From the NCBI GenBank assembly GCA_050249535.1, contig JBFWQI010000004.1, positions 124,001 to 188,000 of the forward strand: a stretch of 64,000 nt of DNA, written 5' to 3'. This document shows, one piece after another, positions 39,879 through 50,817 of the stretch. Within the stretch, counting starts at the first letter, position 1. Every line of letters begins with the position of its first letter. Under the pieces are notes generated by a model. It did no database searches. It saw only the letters and a program-made list of their open reading frames with translations, and was not told the origin of the DNA. The stretch comes from JADJXM01 sp937967285 (GTDB lineage Bacteria; Acidobacteriota; Blastocatellia; RBC074). The position numbers and the translations under genes are program-made.

Positions 39879-40976
39879 ATGCGGGTTCAAGTAAACAGCA
39901 TCAACCTTCTGTTCATTATTGCCCTGATTGTTTTGACTGTGATCACTTCCAGGGCAGATACGCTCAATCTGCATATCAGGGACCAGTCGGGCATCCCGAT
40001 AGCAGGGGTCACGATCACCTATTCGTACGATGCGACTCCGCCGGCAAGTCCGGGCAGCGGCAGCACTGTGACGGACCTGAATGGCAATGCCAGGATCATT
40101 CATCCGGGAATGGGAGGCAGCAGTTGCCTGCTGTTTTCAGCCATCACCTACAACATCGCATTTTCCGGTGTGACTTTCTCAAAGAATACAGGGACCGTTC
40201 CGTGCGGGCCTCTGACTTCATCGGAGACGATCACTGCTGTCGATTTCCCTTCCGCAGCCAACGTTTCCAGCGCCAGTTATCGCACTGAGATTGCGGGTGA
40301 GACGATCGTCGCAATGTTCGGCGTCAATCTGGCAGAGGAATCCGCGTTCAGCTCGAATCTAAAACTTGAGAATGCTTTGGCCGGCCGTCAGATACTTGTC
40401 CGGGATCTGTCCGGCGCCGACAGGGCGGCAGAGCTGATCTTTGTTTCCCCTCTGCAGATCAACTATATCCTCCCGGCAGGGCTTACTCCCGGGCCGATCA
40501 TGATCAGACTTCTGACTACGGATGAAAATCCCGTCTCGGTCGCATCCGCGACGATGAATCTGGGCACGATCGCTCCCGGACTTTTCAGCGCAAACGCCGA
40601 CGGTCTGGGTGTGGCAGCAGCCCTTACTTTCCGCATCCTTCCCGACGGGACCGAAATTTATGAGCCGGTCGCCGAATACGATCCGTCCGTCGGACGTTTC
40701 ATCGCATTGCCGGTCGACCTGGGCCCTGCCGAAGATCAGGTATTTCTCGTCCTGCTGGGGACCGGATGGAGGTTCCGGAGTTCCCTCGGCGGAGTTTCAT
40801 GCACAATCGGAGGCATCGATTCAGAGGTGCTGTTTGCCGGAGCGCAGGGGCAGTTTGCCGGACTTGATCAGTCCAATATCAGACTTTCAAGAGCGCTGGC
40901 CGGTCGCGGTCAGGTGGACATTCTTTTTTCAGTCGACGGCAAACAGGCCAATAACCTGACATTCACCGTCAGGTAA
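39879..40976 (+). CDS. Exported protein with a C-terminal acidobacterial TIGR03437 domain
   Basis: 365 residues from the ATG at 39879 (GGGAGAG upstream). A signal peptide ends near SRADTLN. The N-terminal 90 residues look like an Ig-like or carboxypeptidase-regulatory fold (LHIRDQSGIPIAGVTITYSY). From about residue 125 comes the TIGR03437-type region, NVSSASYRTEIAGETIVAMF, FVSPLQINYILPAGLTPG and the final QSNIRLSRALAGRGQVDI. This domain is expanded in Solibacter-like Acidobacteria and supports the phylum call. Function unknown. Confidence 0.8.
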   Translation: MRVQVNSINLLFIIALIVLTVITSRADTLNLHIRDQSGIPIAGVTITYSYDATPPASPGSGSTVTDLNGNARIIHPGMGGSSCLLFSAITYNIAFSGVTFSKNTGTVPCGPLTSSETITAVDFPSAANVSSASYRTEIAGETIVAMFGVNLAEESAFSSNLKLENALAGRQILVRDLSGADRAAELIFVSPLQINYILPAGLTPGPIMIRLLTTDENPVSVASATMNLGTIAPGLFSANADGLGVAAALTFRILPDGTEIYEPVAEYDPSVGRFIALPVDLGPAEDQVFLVLLGTGWRFRSSLGGVSCTIGGIDSEVLFAGAQGQFAGLDQSNIRLSRALAGRGQVDILFSVDGKQANNLTFTVR

Positions 40977-40981
40977 GGGAG

Positions 40982-41455
40982 CTATCTGGCGAGAGGAGTC
41001 ATCAAAATGATTTTGTAGATCCACGAAACGATATACAGCGACAGAAGGCCGTACATAACCAGGTTCGCCGAACGCGAAAACAGAAGGTCCGAAAATGGTT
41101 TCTGTCGCGTCATAATCAGAATCGAGATCGGGATCGAGGCCACCGCCAGAAGGAAGATCAGCAGTCCGAATGGCTGAACATGCATAGCCTGAGAGAATTC
41201 GAGATGCGCGGCGTGAGAGAAGCTGGTAGTCAGCCCGCAGCTCGGACAGGGGATTCCGGTCATCGCCAGCATCAGACATGCCGGCAGGCCGAGCTGCTGA
41301 TGGGTTCCGACGCCGTCCGGCGAAGGAGTCACCATCCGACCGAGCAGTATCGCGGTGGATGAGACTACCGGGACAGTCAGATAGATCAGTCGATCCTTGA
41401 CGCTGAATCCATCGTCAACCGGATATGTCCCCAGGCTTTGTGACTTATCGTCCAT
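40982..41455 (-). CDS. DUF2752 membrane protein
   Basis: 157 residues from the ATG at 41455, which follows the upstream stop by 1 bp. The DUF2752 signature CPSCGLTTS lies in a loop near residue 70-80, with three to four predicted membrane helices around it. The function of the family is not known. Its stop is 6 bp from that of the TIGR03437 protein (convergent). Upstream are three zinc-ribbon membrane proteins, which suggests one operon. Confidence 0.78.
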   Translation of the reverse strand: MDDKSQSLGTYPVDDGFSVKDRLIYLTVPVVSSTAILLGRMVTPSPDGVGTHQQLGLPACLMLAMTGIPCPSCGLTTSFSHAAHLEFSQAMHVQPFGLLIFLLAVASIPISILIMTRQKPFSDLLFSRSANLVMYGLLSLYIVSWIYKIILMTPLAR

Positions 41456-41456
41456 C

Positions 41457-41993
41457 TCAGCCCACATTGGCTATTGCGCCCATCGATGCGATCAGGAGCC
41501 AGACGATTCCTACCAGGCATGAAAGAACAGTTGCAGCGATTCCGAGATAGAATCCGATCTTGGCGAATGTTTCGCCGGCAGCCGGAGCCTGGCCTTGCCG
41601 GATCGCATTGAGCTCCATCTTCCCGAGGATGAGGCCGGGTATGCTCAGCAGCGGGCCGCAGGTGAAGACCGAAACGATGCTCAGAATCATCGACGCGACC
41701 GCACGACCGCTCGCGCTCCCCTGCTGAATGGGTCCCTGACTGGCGTAGCTGCTCGGATATGGAGTGTAGCCCGGCTGCCCGGACCACGAACTTTGAAAGC
41801 CGGGGTACGGCTCCGCGCTTTTCGCAGGCGGTTGAGCCGACCCTGAAGCATAAGGCTGTTGCGCTGATCCTCCGCCGGAAGGAGGCTGATCGAACTGCCC
41901 TGAGCTCTCACCTGGCTTAACCAGTCGAGCCGAACAGTTCGTGCAATACATCCCATCGTCAGGGTTCTGTGTACCGCAACGGGTGCAATACAT
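41457..41993 (-). CDS. Zinc-ribbon DUF4190-type membrane protein
   Basis: 178 residues. The N-terminal zinc ribbon reads CTRCGTQNPDDGMYCTNC. A Pro/Ser/Gln/Tyr-rich linker of about 60 residues follows, then two membrane helices with the DUF4190 pattern (ASMILSIVSVFTCGPLLSI and LGIAATVLSCLVGIVWLL). Such proteins are common and uncharacterised. It is one of three neighbouring zinc-ribbon membrane proteins of similar design. Confidence 0.75.
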   Translation of the reverse strand: MYCTRCGTQNPDDGMYCTNCSARLVKPGESSGQFDQPPSGGGSAQQPYASGSAQPPAKSAEPYPGFQSSWSGQPGYTPYPSSYASQGPIQQGSASGRAVASMILSIVSVFTCGPLLSIPGLILGKMELNAIRQGQAPAAGETFAKIGFYLGIAATVLSCLVGIVWLLIASMGAIANVG

Positions 41994-42036
41994 TTATCGA
42001 GCCTCCTGTCTGATCAGTAAAATCTTATGAATTGGA

Positions 42037-42621
42037 TCAGTTAGTTTCAGATGTGGTTTTTGTTTTGACCGGGACCGGTTCCCTGAGCTTCGTGGTCGTC
42101 GGCTCGGTCACGCTGAAATCATTGTTTGAGGGTTCACCAAGCATCCGTGCGGTGTCTATCGATTCGAACGTGCCTTCCGGCGGAGTGTAAGTCTGTTCGC
42201 GGCGGTTCTTCATTTCGACCAGACGTTTGCTGATGACAAGACCGTTGAAGAGGATTCCCAGTCCGATCAGCAGCGGAACCAGTCCTACCCATCGAACCAC
42301 CAGCAGGATGTCTGCCCCATCCCCTGCGTTTTGCGCTATGGCCGTCATCAGGAAGTAGAGAAAGAATGTCGTCCCGATCCCGACCAGCGTGGTGATCACT
42401 CCGCCTTTTATCTCCTCGAGCCGCTTCTCCTCGGGAGTTTTCTTCCTCGAGCTCTTAATCTCGTCCATCCAGTAATCGTATTCGGCTTTGATCCAGTCGC
42501 TGCCCTTGGTATCACTGGTCCCGTACGTCATCGCTTTCTTGATGTTATTGAGATTAGCGCCGCAGGACTTGCAGAACCTGGTGTTATCGCGAGACTCGTT
42601 TCCGCACTGTGGACAGAACAT
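42037..42621 (-). CDS. Zinc-ribbon membrane protein
   Basis: 194 residues from the ATG at 42621, preceded by GGAGG. The zinc ribbon is CPQCGNESRDNTRFCKSC. A charged cytoplasmic helix (about 50-78) leads to two membrane segments (about 82-102 and 112-134). The C-terminal tail is Thr/Pro-rich. It shares its layout with the genes at 41457 and 42652. Confidence 0.7.
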   Translation of the reverse strand: MFCPQCGNESRDNTRFCKSCGANLNNIKKAMTYGTSDTKGSDWIKAEYDYWMDEIKSSRKKTPEEKRLEEIKGGVITTLVGIGTTFFLYFLMTAIAQNAGDGADILLVVRWVGLVPLLIGLGILFNGLVISKRLVEMKNRREQTYTPPEGTFESIDTARMLGEPSNNDFSVTEPTTTKLREPVPVKTKTTSETN

Positions 42622-42651
42622 GCCGATTCCTCCATGCACACATTTATCCGG

Positions 42652-43190
<539 letters not shown>

Positions 43191-43203
43191 TTAATCCTCG
43201 CAG

Positions 43204-44820
43204 CTACCGTCGAAAGATATCGAACAGTTTCTGGAAACTTCCCTGGAAGAGCGACATGAAAGCCACAAATCCATAACCGACCAGAAAGATCAGCAGAAAC
43301 GGGATGGTAGCGTAGATACCGCTCCGAATGGCATAGGCCACTGCTCCGACGAAGTAGAGAGCGAAGAGCAGTTCGAGCACAGGCAGCCAGCCTTTCTTGC
43401 GCCTGTACTTCATTGCCACCTGCATCCAGCTGTCCTTCGCGTTCTCGACCTTGTACTTGGGCGTCCTGACGAATCCGGACTTGATTCCGAAAAGGGCTTC
43501 GAGTACCGCCTTGGTGTTCGAGAAGACCATTCCGATGCCGATCGCCATCGCCAGAGGAATCAGCCAGAAGCGCCACTTTTCATTCGGATAGCGGTAATAG
43601 ATCGATGTGCCGTAGAAGCTGACGACCGAGAATGTCGCAAAGAGCATGAGCGGCACGTCGAGCAGCAGCATATGGAAGAAGCCCTGATTGAATCTGACGA
43701 TCAGGACCGGGATATGCAGCAGGCTGAGCAGGATCATGAGCATCGCCGCGCAGTTCCCGAAAAGGCGGAAGAAGAGCTCTGTCTTCTGCTGAAGGCTGAG
43801 CTTCGGATGCTTCCAGATTCTGGGCATCAGCTTGAGCCCTACCTGGACGAGCCCCTTCGCCCAGCGACGCTGCTGGACCTTGAAGGCGTTCATATCGACC
43901 GGCAGCTCGGCGGGGACCTCGTCGTCGAGCAGGTAGACGAATCGCCAGCCCATCAGCTGCGCTCTGAAGCTCAGATCGGTGTCTTCGGTCAGCGTATCGT
44001 GCTGCCATCCGCCGCTCCACTCGATGGCTTCGCGACGCCACATTCCGGCTGTTCCGTTGAAATTGAAGAATGCGCCGGTCCGGTTGCGCGAGGTCTGTTC
44101 GACCACGAAATGGCCGTCGAGCAGGATCTCCTGCATCCGCGTCAGCAGCGAATAGTTGGCGTTGATGTGTCCCCACCGCATCTGGACCATGCCGATCCGT
44201 TCGTCGGTGAAGTAATCGACCATCCTGCGCAGGCAGTCGGGCCTCGGCATGAAATCCGCGTCGAAGACCGCGACCAGTTTGCCCTTCGCCAGCTTGAGTC
44301 CGTTCTCGAGCGCTCCGGCCTTGAAGCCGGTCCGGTCGGTCCGGTGAATGTAGTGGATGTCGAATCCCAGGGCGCGATACTTCGCGACCGCCGCTTCAGA
44401 GATCCCAACAGTCTCGTCGGTCGAATCGTCAAGCACCTGGATTTCCAGCAGATGGCGCGGGTAATCGAGCTGCGTCACCGATTCGAGCAGACGTTCGACC
44501 ACGTACAGCTCGTTGAACAGCGGCAACTGAACGGTGATCGGCGGAAGCTCTGCCTCTGACCAGCTCCGCATCGGATGCGGCTTGACGTTTCGATAGCGCC
44601 AGAACTGATAGACCATCCGAATCCGATATACGCCGAGAACCGCCAGCAGCGTCAGGATCGTGAAATACATGATGATGATCGTCCAGTCGAACGCATCGAG
44701 CGAGTATAGAAAGCTGATGTTGTCGCGCCCGTGCCGCATGATCGGATCGATTGCGATCTTCGCTTCCTCGGGCGACGGCGCCTGAAACAGCAGGCTGATT
44801 ATCGTAAGAAATTGGGCCAT
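43204..44820 (-). CDS. Processive family-2 glycosyltransferase (cellulose synthase/CslA-like)
   Basis: 538 residues. One N-terminal membrane helix, then the GT2 domain: ITVQLPLFNELYVVERLL, LDDSTDET with the first Asp, DADFMP as the DxD, ED in TEDTDLSFRAQL as the catalytic Asp and QQRRWAKG as the QxxRW motif. Four to five membrane helices end the protein. These features define beta-glycan synthases, of the glucomannan type by similarity in the N-terminal region. Product not identifiable. The zinc-ribbon genes follow directly. Confidence 0.88.
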   Translation of the reverse strand: MAQFLTIISLLFQAPSPEEAKIAIDPIMRHGRDNISFLYSLDAFDWTIIIMYFTILTLLAVLGVYRIRMVYQFWRYRNVKPHPMRSWSEAELPPITVQLPLFNELYVVERLLESVTQLDYPRHLLEIQVLDDSTDETVGISEAAVAKYRALGFDIHYIHRTDRTGFKAGALENGLKLAKGKLVAVFDADFMPRPDCLRRMVDYFTDERIGMVQMRWGHINANYSLLTRMQEILLDGHFVVEQTSRNRTGAFFNFNGTAGMWRREAIEWSGGWQHDTLTEDTDLSFRAQLMGWRFVYLLDDEVPAELPVDMNAFKVQQRRWAKGLVQVGLKLMPRIWKHPKLSLQQKTELFFRLFGNCAAMLMILLSLLHIPVLIVRFNQGFFHMLLLDVPLMLFATFSVVSFYGTSIYYRYPNEKWRFWLIPLAMAIGIGMVFSNTKAVLEALFGIKSGFVRTPKYKVENAKDSWMQVAMKYRRKKGWLPVLELLFALYFVGAVAYAIRSGIYATIPFLLIFLVGYGFVAFMSLFQGSFQKLFDIFRR

Positions 44821-44962
44821 TTGAATCCTGTATAAATGATTGCGTTTGACGGGTCGATCGCTCGATCCGCCGCCTGAAAATACCTAAACAAACCAGCATG
44901 GTATCTTATTCAGACGGCCTGTCAATCGTCAGACCACTGATTTTCAGCTTTGCGATTCCGCC

Positions 44963-46192
44963 CTATTTTGCGGCGAAGACGGTGAAAATCTTCTCGAAAA
45001 GAAATTCCTTCAACTCACGGTCGAGCAGCCGCGTGTCGCGGCTGGAATCCTTCCCGGTCGGCATGGCATGCGTGTTGAAAGCGACGATGTAAGCGGTCCG
45101 GGATTCGGGCCGGATGTAGAAATGCGAGATGAAGCCGTTCTGGCTGCCGCTGTGACCGATGAACCGCATTCCGAAGTTCTCCTCGACAAAGAATGTCAGG
45201 CCGATCGAGTCCTTGCGGTTCCGGCCTTCCTGCTGGGGCAGCTCGCCGGCGGCGATGTCGATCTGTGGGCGGAACATCTCGAGCAGAGATTCGCGTTTGA
45301 GGATGCGGTCATACGCCGACTGGCGGCGGGCATCGCCGGTCAGGAAATTGATGTATTTGACCATATCCGTCAGCGGCGCGTTCAGTCCGCCGTTCGAGAC
45401 AGTGATGCCGGTATCGACGTCGAACCGGGCCGGCGTCAGGTTGCCATCCTTGAAATAGTAGCTGTGTGACCGGTTGCCGATCAGGTGATAAGGCGTCGTG
45501 TCGAAATAACTCTGATACATCTCGAGCGGCTTGAAGATGTTCTTGTCGATGTAGACTTCGTAATCGTCGCCGGTCAGTTCCTCGATCACGCGGCCCAGAA
45601 AGATGATGCCGGGGTTGGAATAGCTGAATTTACTACCGGGTTTGAACTCGATCTGAGTGTAAGGGAGCATGGCGACGATCTGGGACCACTTCGCGGGCTC
45701 GTGAGGGTGCCATTCCTTGTCGCCGCCCCACGGCCAGGTTGCGGCGCGAAAGCCCGCGCTGTGCGTCAACAGATGGCGGATCGTGATCTCATCCATCGAT
45801 CCGTGCGAATTGTGGACCGCACGCAGTTCGGGCAGATATTTGACGATCGGATCTTCCAGCTTGAGCAGGCCGCGATCGCGCAGTTGCATGATCGCCACTG
45901 CCGTCAGTGTCTTGGTGATCGATGCCCAGTGGTAGATGGTCGCCTCGTTGACCGGTTGCTGCTTCTCGCTGTTTGCGAGGCCGTAAAATTCCTGGGCGAT
46001 GACCTGATTGTCCTGCAGGAGCATGAGGCTGCTGCCCACGATGCCATGTTTTTTCATGGCCTGTTCGTACCAGGTCTTCAGTTCGCGCCTTGCCTGCCCG
46101 AAGTTTCTGGGTGTCTGCCCCTGTCCTGTTTCCATCATAATCGTCAGAAAGAATAAAACTGCGCAAAGGAATGCGCCCGGTCTTCTCTTCAT
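44963..46192 (-). CDS. Exported serine hydrolase, class C beta-lactamase family
   Basis: 409 residues from the ATG at 46192. Signal peptide (GAFLCAVLFFLTIM). The SxxK motif is SITK, the YxN motif is YSNPGI, and FIGHSGSQNG fits the third (KTG-like, HSG) motif. The family includes class C beta-lactamases, D-aminopeptidases and esterases, so the substrate is open. The gene stands between the glycosyltransferase and a divergent lipoprotein gene. Confidence 0.85.
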   Translation of the reverse strand: MKRRPGAFLCAVLFFLTIMMETGQGQTPRNFGQARRELKTWYEQAMKKHGIVGSSLMLLQDNQVIAQEFYGLANSEKQQPVNEATIYHWASITKTLTAVAIMQLRDRGLLKLEDPIVKYLPELRAVHNSHGSMDEITIRHLLTHSAGFRAATWPWGGDKEWHPHEPAKWSQIVAMLPYTQIEFKPGSKFSYSNPGIIFLGRVIEELTGDDYEVYIDKNIFKPLEMYQSYFDTTPYHLIGNRSHSYYFKDGNLTPARFDVDTGITVSNGGLNAPLTDMVKYINFLTGDARRQSAYDRILKRESLLEMFRPQIDIAAGELPQQEGRNRKDSIGLTFFVEENFGMRFIGHSGSQNGFISHFYIRPESRTAYIVAFNTHAMPTGKDSSRDTRLLDRELKEFLFEKIFTVFAAK

Positions 46193-46408
46193 CTCAGCTG
46201 CCTCGATTTGTGTATCGCCGCGATCGTCGGAATCCGAAATCATTGCAACTCACAATGCAATGACGGACGTTGAATTTGAAGTTGCCACATTTTCCCATCG
46301 ACTCTTCTTCCGGACAACAGCAGACGAACATTTTCGGAAGATGGGGTTTGGGGGTAGAATCGGGGCAAACGCACCAATCAATTTTGCGGAACGGACTCGG
46401 TAATCTGA

Positions 46409-47191
46409 ATGAAGATGAATGATGGATACGTGAACCGGCCGATCGCGCGTCGGGGATTTCTGGCGGCTGCGGGATTTTCCTGCATGGCCGCACTGACCGG
46501 GTGCCGTTCCGGGGAGAGGCCGCCTGCGGCTGATGACAGGTTACAGGCAAAGAAAGGACTGGTCTTGGCAGTAGAAGCAGTCGATCATCTCGTCTTCGGA
46601 TTTTCCGATCTCGACAGCGGCATCGCCTGGACGGAGAACAATCTGGGCGTCAGGGCAGTGTTCGGCGGCGTCCATCCGGGCGGCGGAACTCGCAATGCGC
46701 TTCTCTCGCTCGGCGGCCGTCGCTATCTCGAGGTGATTGCGCCTGATCCGGCACAGACCGGCGTGATCGGCAGATTCGGCGATCTCAGCGGACTGACCGT
46801 GCCGAAGCTCGTCACCTGGGCTTCCGCGACCGACTCGGTTGAGGAAAAGACCCGCCTTGCTCAAGCCGCGGGTTATCGGGTTGACGGACCGATTGACGGC
46901 TCCAGGTCCCGGCCGGACGGGAAAATCCTGAGCTGGAGAACTCTGACCATTGCCGGCCAGTCCGGCGGACCCGTTCCGTTCTTCATCGAATGGGGCGCCG
47001 GCAGCCTTCATCCGGCTGAGGACTCGCCGGCCGGGTGTTCGCTCGAGGATCTGCGGTTTGAACATCCGCAGCCCGATCAGTTGAAGACAACGCTCGCGAA
47101 TCTCGGAATCGATGCGGTTTTAAATATCGGATCATCTCCGCGCCTGATCGCGACGATTTCGTCGCCGAAAGGGCGCGTAACCATTTCATGA
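46409..47191 (+). CDS. VOC/glyoxalase-like lipoprotein
   Basis: 260 residues. The N-terminus combines a twin-arginine motif (ARRGFLAAAG) with a lipobox, LTGC, so it is probably a Tat-exported lipoprotein. The rest is a glyoxalase-like fold of the PF13468 type: VDHLVFGFSDLDSGIAW, then GTRNALLSLGGRRYLEVI and a C-terminal half. These proteins are uncharacterised. 18 bp separate it from the next gene. Confidence 0.78.
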   Translation: MKMNDGYVNRPIARRGFLAAAGFSCMAALTGCRSGERPPAADDRLQAKKGLVLAVEAVDHLVFGFSDLDSGIAWTENNLGVRAVFGGVHPGGGTRNALLSLGGRRYLEVIAPDPAQTGVIGRFGDLSGLTVPKLVTWASATDSVEEKTRLAQAAGYRVDGPIDGSRSRPDGKILSWRTLTIAGQSGGPVPFFIEWGAGSLHPAEDSPAGCSLEDLRFEHPQPDQLKTTLANLGIDAVLNIGSSPRLIATISSPKGRVTIS

Positions 47192-47209
47192 ACCAATGGA
47201 CTGAATATC

Positions 47210-48094
<885 letters not shown>

Positions 48095-48101
48095 CGATTC
48101 A

Positions 48102-48737
48102 TCAGCCGGCCTCGGCGTCCCGTTTTTCAACCTTCACCGGACGCTTCTCGGTATGCTCGGGGAAGAATCTGTTCAGAACCCTGTAACCGAGCAGGAAGAG
48201 GAGCGTCCAGCCGAAGGCCAGCGGGATCCGAGTGTCGGCCTTGACCAGCAGATAGTAATGAACGACTCCGGCGATCGCGGCAAGATAGACCAGCCGGTGC
48301 AGCCTGTTCCAGTTGCGCCCTCCGAGCTTCCTGACCATCGCATTGGTCGACGTCACCGCCAGCGGCACCATGACCAGAAAGCCGAACATCCCGAGGAAGA
48401 TGAACGGACGCTTGAGCGTGTCCTCGACGATCGCGTTAACTGAAAACCATTTGTCGAACCAGACGTAACACAACAGGTGCAGCGCTCCGTAAAAGAATGC
48501 GTAGAGCCCCGCCATCCGCCGCGCTTTGATCAGAAACGGCAGACCGAGCAGCTTCCGAACCGGCGTCACCGCCAGCGTCACCAGCAGAAAGAGCAGCGTC
48601 ATGATCCCCGTCGTATGAGTCACGAACTCCAGCGGGTTTGTTCCGAGCCGATGGTTGTACCCGTCCCAGGCCATCATCGCCAGCGGAACCGCACCGTTTA
48701 CCAGGATCAGCAGTTTTGCGAATTTGATATTTGTCAT
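48102..48737 (-). CDS. msrQ: Heme-binding membrane subunit of methionine sulfoxide reductase MsrPQ
   Basis: 211 residues with six predicted membrane helices. Conserved His residues in HTTGIMTL, ALHLLCYVWF and NRLHRLVYL and VHYYLL are the heme ligands of this b-type cytochrome. It passes electrons from the quinone pool or FMN reductase to MsrP, which repairs methionine sulfoxide in periplasmic proteins. It follows msrP, with a palindromic repeat (48746-48846) between them. Confidence 0.9.
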   Translation of the reverse strand: MTNIKFAKLLILVNGAVPLAMMAWDGYNHRLGTNPLEFVTHTTGIMTLLFLLVTLAVTPVRKLLGLPFLIKARRMAGLYAFFYGALHLLCYVWFDKWFSVNAIVEDTLKRPFIFLGMFGFLVMVPLAVTSTNAMVRKLGGRNWNRLHRLVYLAAIAGVVHYYLLVKADTRIPLAFGWTLLFLLGYRVLNRFFPEHTEKRPVKVEKRDAEAG

Positions 48738-48745
48738 GGTTAAAG

Positions 48746-48846
48746 TAGGCAGCAGGCAGTAAAGGATGCGCGGAAATGTTAAATCCGCTATCAGGCTTTG
48801 AAAAAGCCAACTTTAATGAAAAGAACTGCCTGCCGCCTGCTGCCTA
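48746..48846. repeat. Palindromic GCAGGCAG element between msrP and msrQ
   Basis: TAGGCAGCAGGCAGT at 48746-48760 is repeated in reverse complement at 48826-48846 (ACTGCCTGCcgCCTGCTGCCTA, with a CG insert). The distal TAG is the stop codon of msrP. The element lies 8 bp before the msrQ ATG and could form a long hairpin between the two messages. Confidence 0.75.
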
Positions 48847-49806
48847 ATAATTCCTCTTCAAATCCATACCTTTATAAAGATGGGCTACCTGTTCGCCGTA
48901 GCCGTTGAAAAGGATGGTATCGCGCTGGCCGAACTCGCCGATCCGACGTTCGGTCGCCTGGCTCCACCGCGGATGAGAAACGTTCGGATTGACGTTGGAA
49001 TAGAATCCGTATTCATCCGGCGCGTAATCTCCCCAGGTCGTGTTCGGTTGCCGGTTTGTGAGCGTGATTTTGACGATGGACTTGATGCTTTTGAATCCGT
49101 ATTTCCAGGGCACGACCAGACGCAGCGGAGCGCCGTTCTGCACAGGTATGGGCTTACCGTAGAGCCCGGTTGCGAGGATGGTCAGCGGGTGCATCGCCTC
49201 GTCGAGTCTGAGACCTTCGACATAGGGCCAGGGCAGCACGTCGGCCGTCTGATTGGGCATCCTCGAGGGATCGAAGAGCGTGAAGAACTTGACGAACGTG
49301 GCATCGCCCATCGGTTCGACCTGTTCGAGCAGCCTGGCCAGCGGAAATCCGAGCCACGGGACGACCATCGACCATGCCTCGACGCAGCGCAGCCGGTAGA
49401 TGCGATCTTCCTGCGGCGCGAGCTTGATAACCTCTTCCAGATCGAATGTCTTCGGTTTGTGGACCAGGCCGTCGACCTCGATCGTCCAGGGACGGGTGAC
49501 GAAGCCCCGCGCCCGCGGCGCGACTCCGGATTTGCTGGTCGAGAACTCGTAAAAATTATTGTAGTTGGTGATGTCGTCGAAATCGTTTGCCGGTTCGCCT
49601 TCGGCCGTGAAGTACGTTCCGGCACGCCGTGCGGCGTCGATCGGCACAGGTTCCCGGCTCGGGACGGCGAGTTTACGGTAGAGGAGTCCGCTCAGCACGG
49701 CGCTCCCGGCGATCACGGCGCCACGCATGAAACTGCGTCGATTATGATACAGGCTCTCATCCGTGATCTCGCTGCTATTGATCTCTTCCGGCTTCTTTAT
49801 CAGCAT
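48844..49806 (-). CDS. msrP: Molybdopterin catalytic subunit of methionine sulfoxide reductase MsrPQ
   Basis: 320 residues from the ATG at 49806. Twin-arginine motif NRRSFMRGA and a hydrophobic stretch export the folded protein. The molybdopterin domain has the ligand Cys in RLRCVEAWSM (about residue 152), and FPLARLLEQVEP and NGAPLRLVVPWKYGFK fit MsrP. It reduces methionine sulfoxide in the periplasm with electrons from MsrQ. The TAG stop is part of the palindrome at 48826-48846. Confidence 0.9.
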   Translation of the reverse strand: MLIKKPEEINSSEITDESLYHNRRSFMRGAVIAGSAVLSGLLYRKLAVPSREPVPIDAARRAGTYFTAEGEPANDFDDITNYNNFYEFSTSKSGVAPRARGFVTRPWTIEVDGLVHKPKTFDLEEVIKLAPQEDRIYRLRCVEAWSMVVPWLGFPLARLLEQVEPMGDATFVKFFTLFDPSRMPNQTADVLPWPYVEGLRLDEAMHPLTILATGLYGKPIPVQNGAPLRLVVPWKYGFKSIKSIVKITLTNRQPNTTWGDYAPDEYGFYSNVNPNVSHPRWSQATERRIGEFGQRDTILFNGYGEQVAHLYKGMDLKRNY

Positions 49807-49944
49807 CTGTATTCCTCGCAACACTTTGATCCATCTATTTTAACCGGTCGTCGTTTCAAAGCCTCACAAAATCCTCCCTTATATGTTTAATGATTATTGC
49901 GGGAAGATTTATTCCTGATGCGCAGTCATTCTGAGTCCACATAA

Positions 49945-50817
49945 ATGTCGAATAGTTTTAGAATTGCCGGTATGCGGAAAAGGGATGAGATAAACGGCGC
50001 GTCGGTGGCTGCGCTCCGAAGGAAGTATCTGGAGGAGGGCGCAGCTCCGCCGGAAGGGCTGATCGATGAGCTGGAGGCCGATCCGAGGCGTTCGGCGCGA
50101 GCGCTGGCCGCCAGTCTGCGCGCCAGGGTGATTGCCGGAGATGCCGAGGCTGAGAGGATGCGGCGACTGCTCATGTTCGAATCGGAGCTCTGGGAGAGCG
50201 GAATCGAACTGATCGCCGGCGTCGACGAGGCAGGCGTCGGACCGATGGCGGGGCCGCTGGTCGCGGGCGCCGTAATTCTGAAACGTGATTCGATCATGGC
50301 GGATCTGAATGATTCGAAGAAGCTGGACGAGAAAGTTCGCGATGCGCTGGCCGGCAGGATCAGGGAGGGGGCGCTGGCCTGGTCGGTCGGCATCGCCAGC
50401 GTCGAGGAGATCGACGAACTGAATGTTTACCGTGCCGGTCTGCTGGCGATGAAGCGGGCAGTGGACGGCCTCTCCAGAACGCCGGGCTTTCTTCTGGTCG
50501 ATGCCCGTACCGTGCCTGATTGTGCGATCCCTCAGCGCGGGATCGTCCGCGGGGACAGCCTCTCGGCCAGCATTGCGGCCGCCTCGATCATCGCCAAGAC
50601 CGTGCGCGATGCTCTGATGTTGGAACTCGATGAAAAATATCCGGGCTACGGATTCGCTTCTCACAAGGGGTATGCCACGCCGGCGCACTTCCGCGCGTTG
50701 CGGGAGCTGGGCCCGGTCCCGATCCACCGGCGCAGTTACCGGCCGGTCCGCGAGGCGCTCGGTCTCGAGCCGGTTCAGGGATCGCTCCTCGATTCCATGG
50801 AGGCGTCGGGCAAATGA
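49945..50817 (+). CDS. rnhB: Ribonuclease HII with an N-terminal extension
   Basis: 290 residues, about 80-90 longer than typical RNase HII at the N-terminus. The extension is charged, with a helical part (about residues 18-70). The catalytic domain starts GVDEAGVGPMAGPLVAGAV (the DE pair); LVDARTVP carries the next Asp region and HKGYATPAH the conserved His-Lys-Gly-Tyr motif. It removes ribonucleotides from DNA. A second ATG at 49972 (MRKRDEIN) is possible. The stop overlaps the next start. Confidence 0.92.
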   Translation: MSNSFRIAGMRKRDEINGASVAALRRKYLEEGAAPPEGLIDELEADPRRSARALAASLRARVIAGDAEAERMRRLLMFESELWESGIELIAGVDEAGVGPMAGPLVAGAVILKRDSIMADLNDSKKLDEKVRDALAGRIREGALAWSVGIASVEEIDELNVYRAGLLAMKRAVDGLSRTPGFLLVDARTVPDCAIPQRGIVRGDSLSASIAAASIIAKTVRDALMLELDEKYPGYGFASHKGYATPAHFRALRELGPVPIHRRSYRPVREALGLEPVQGSLLDSMEASGK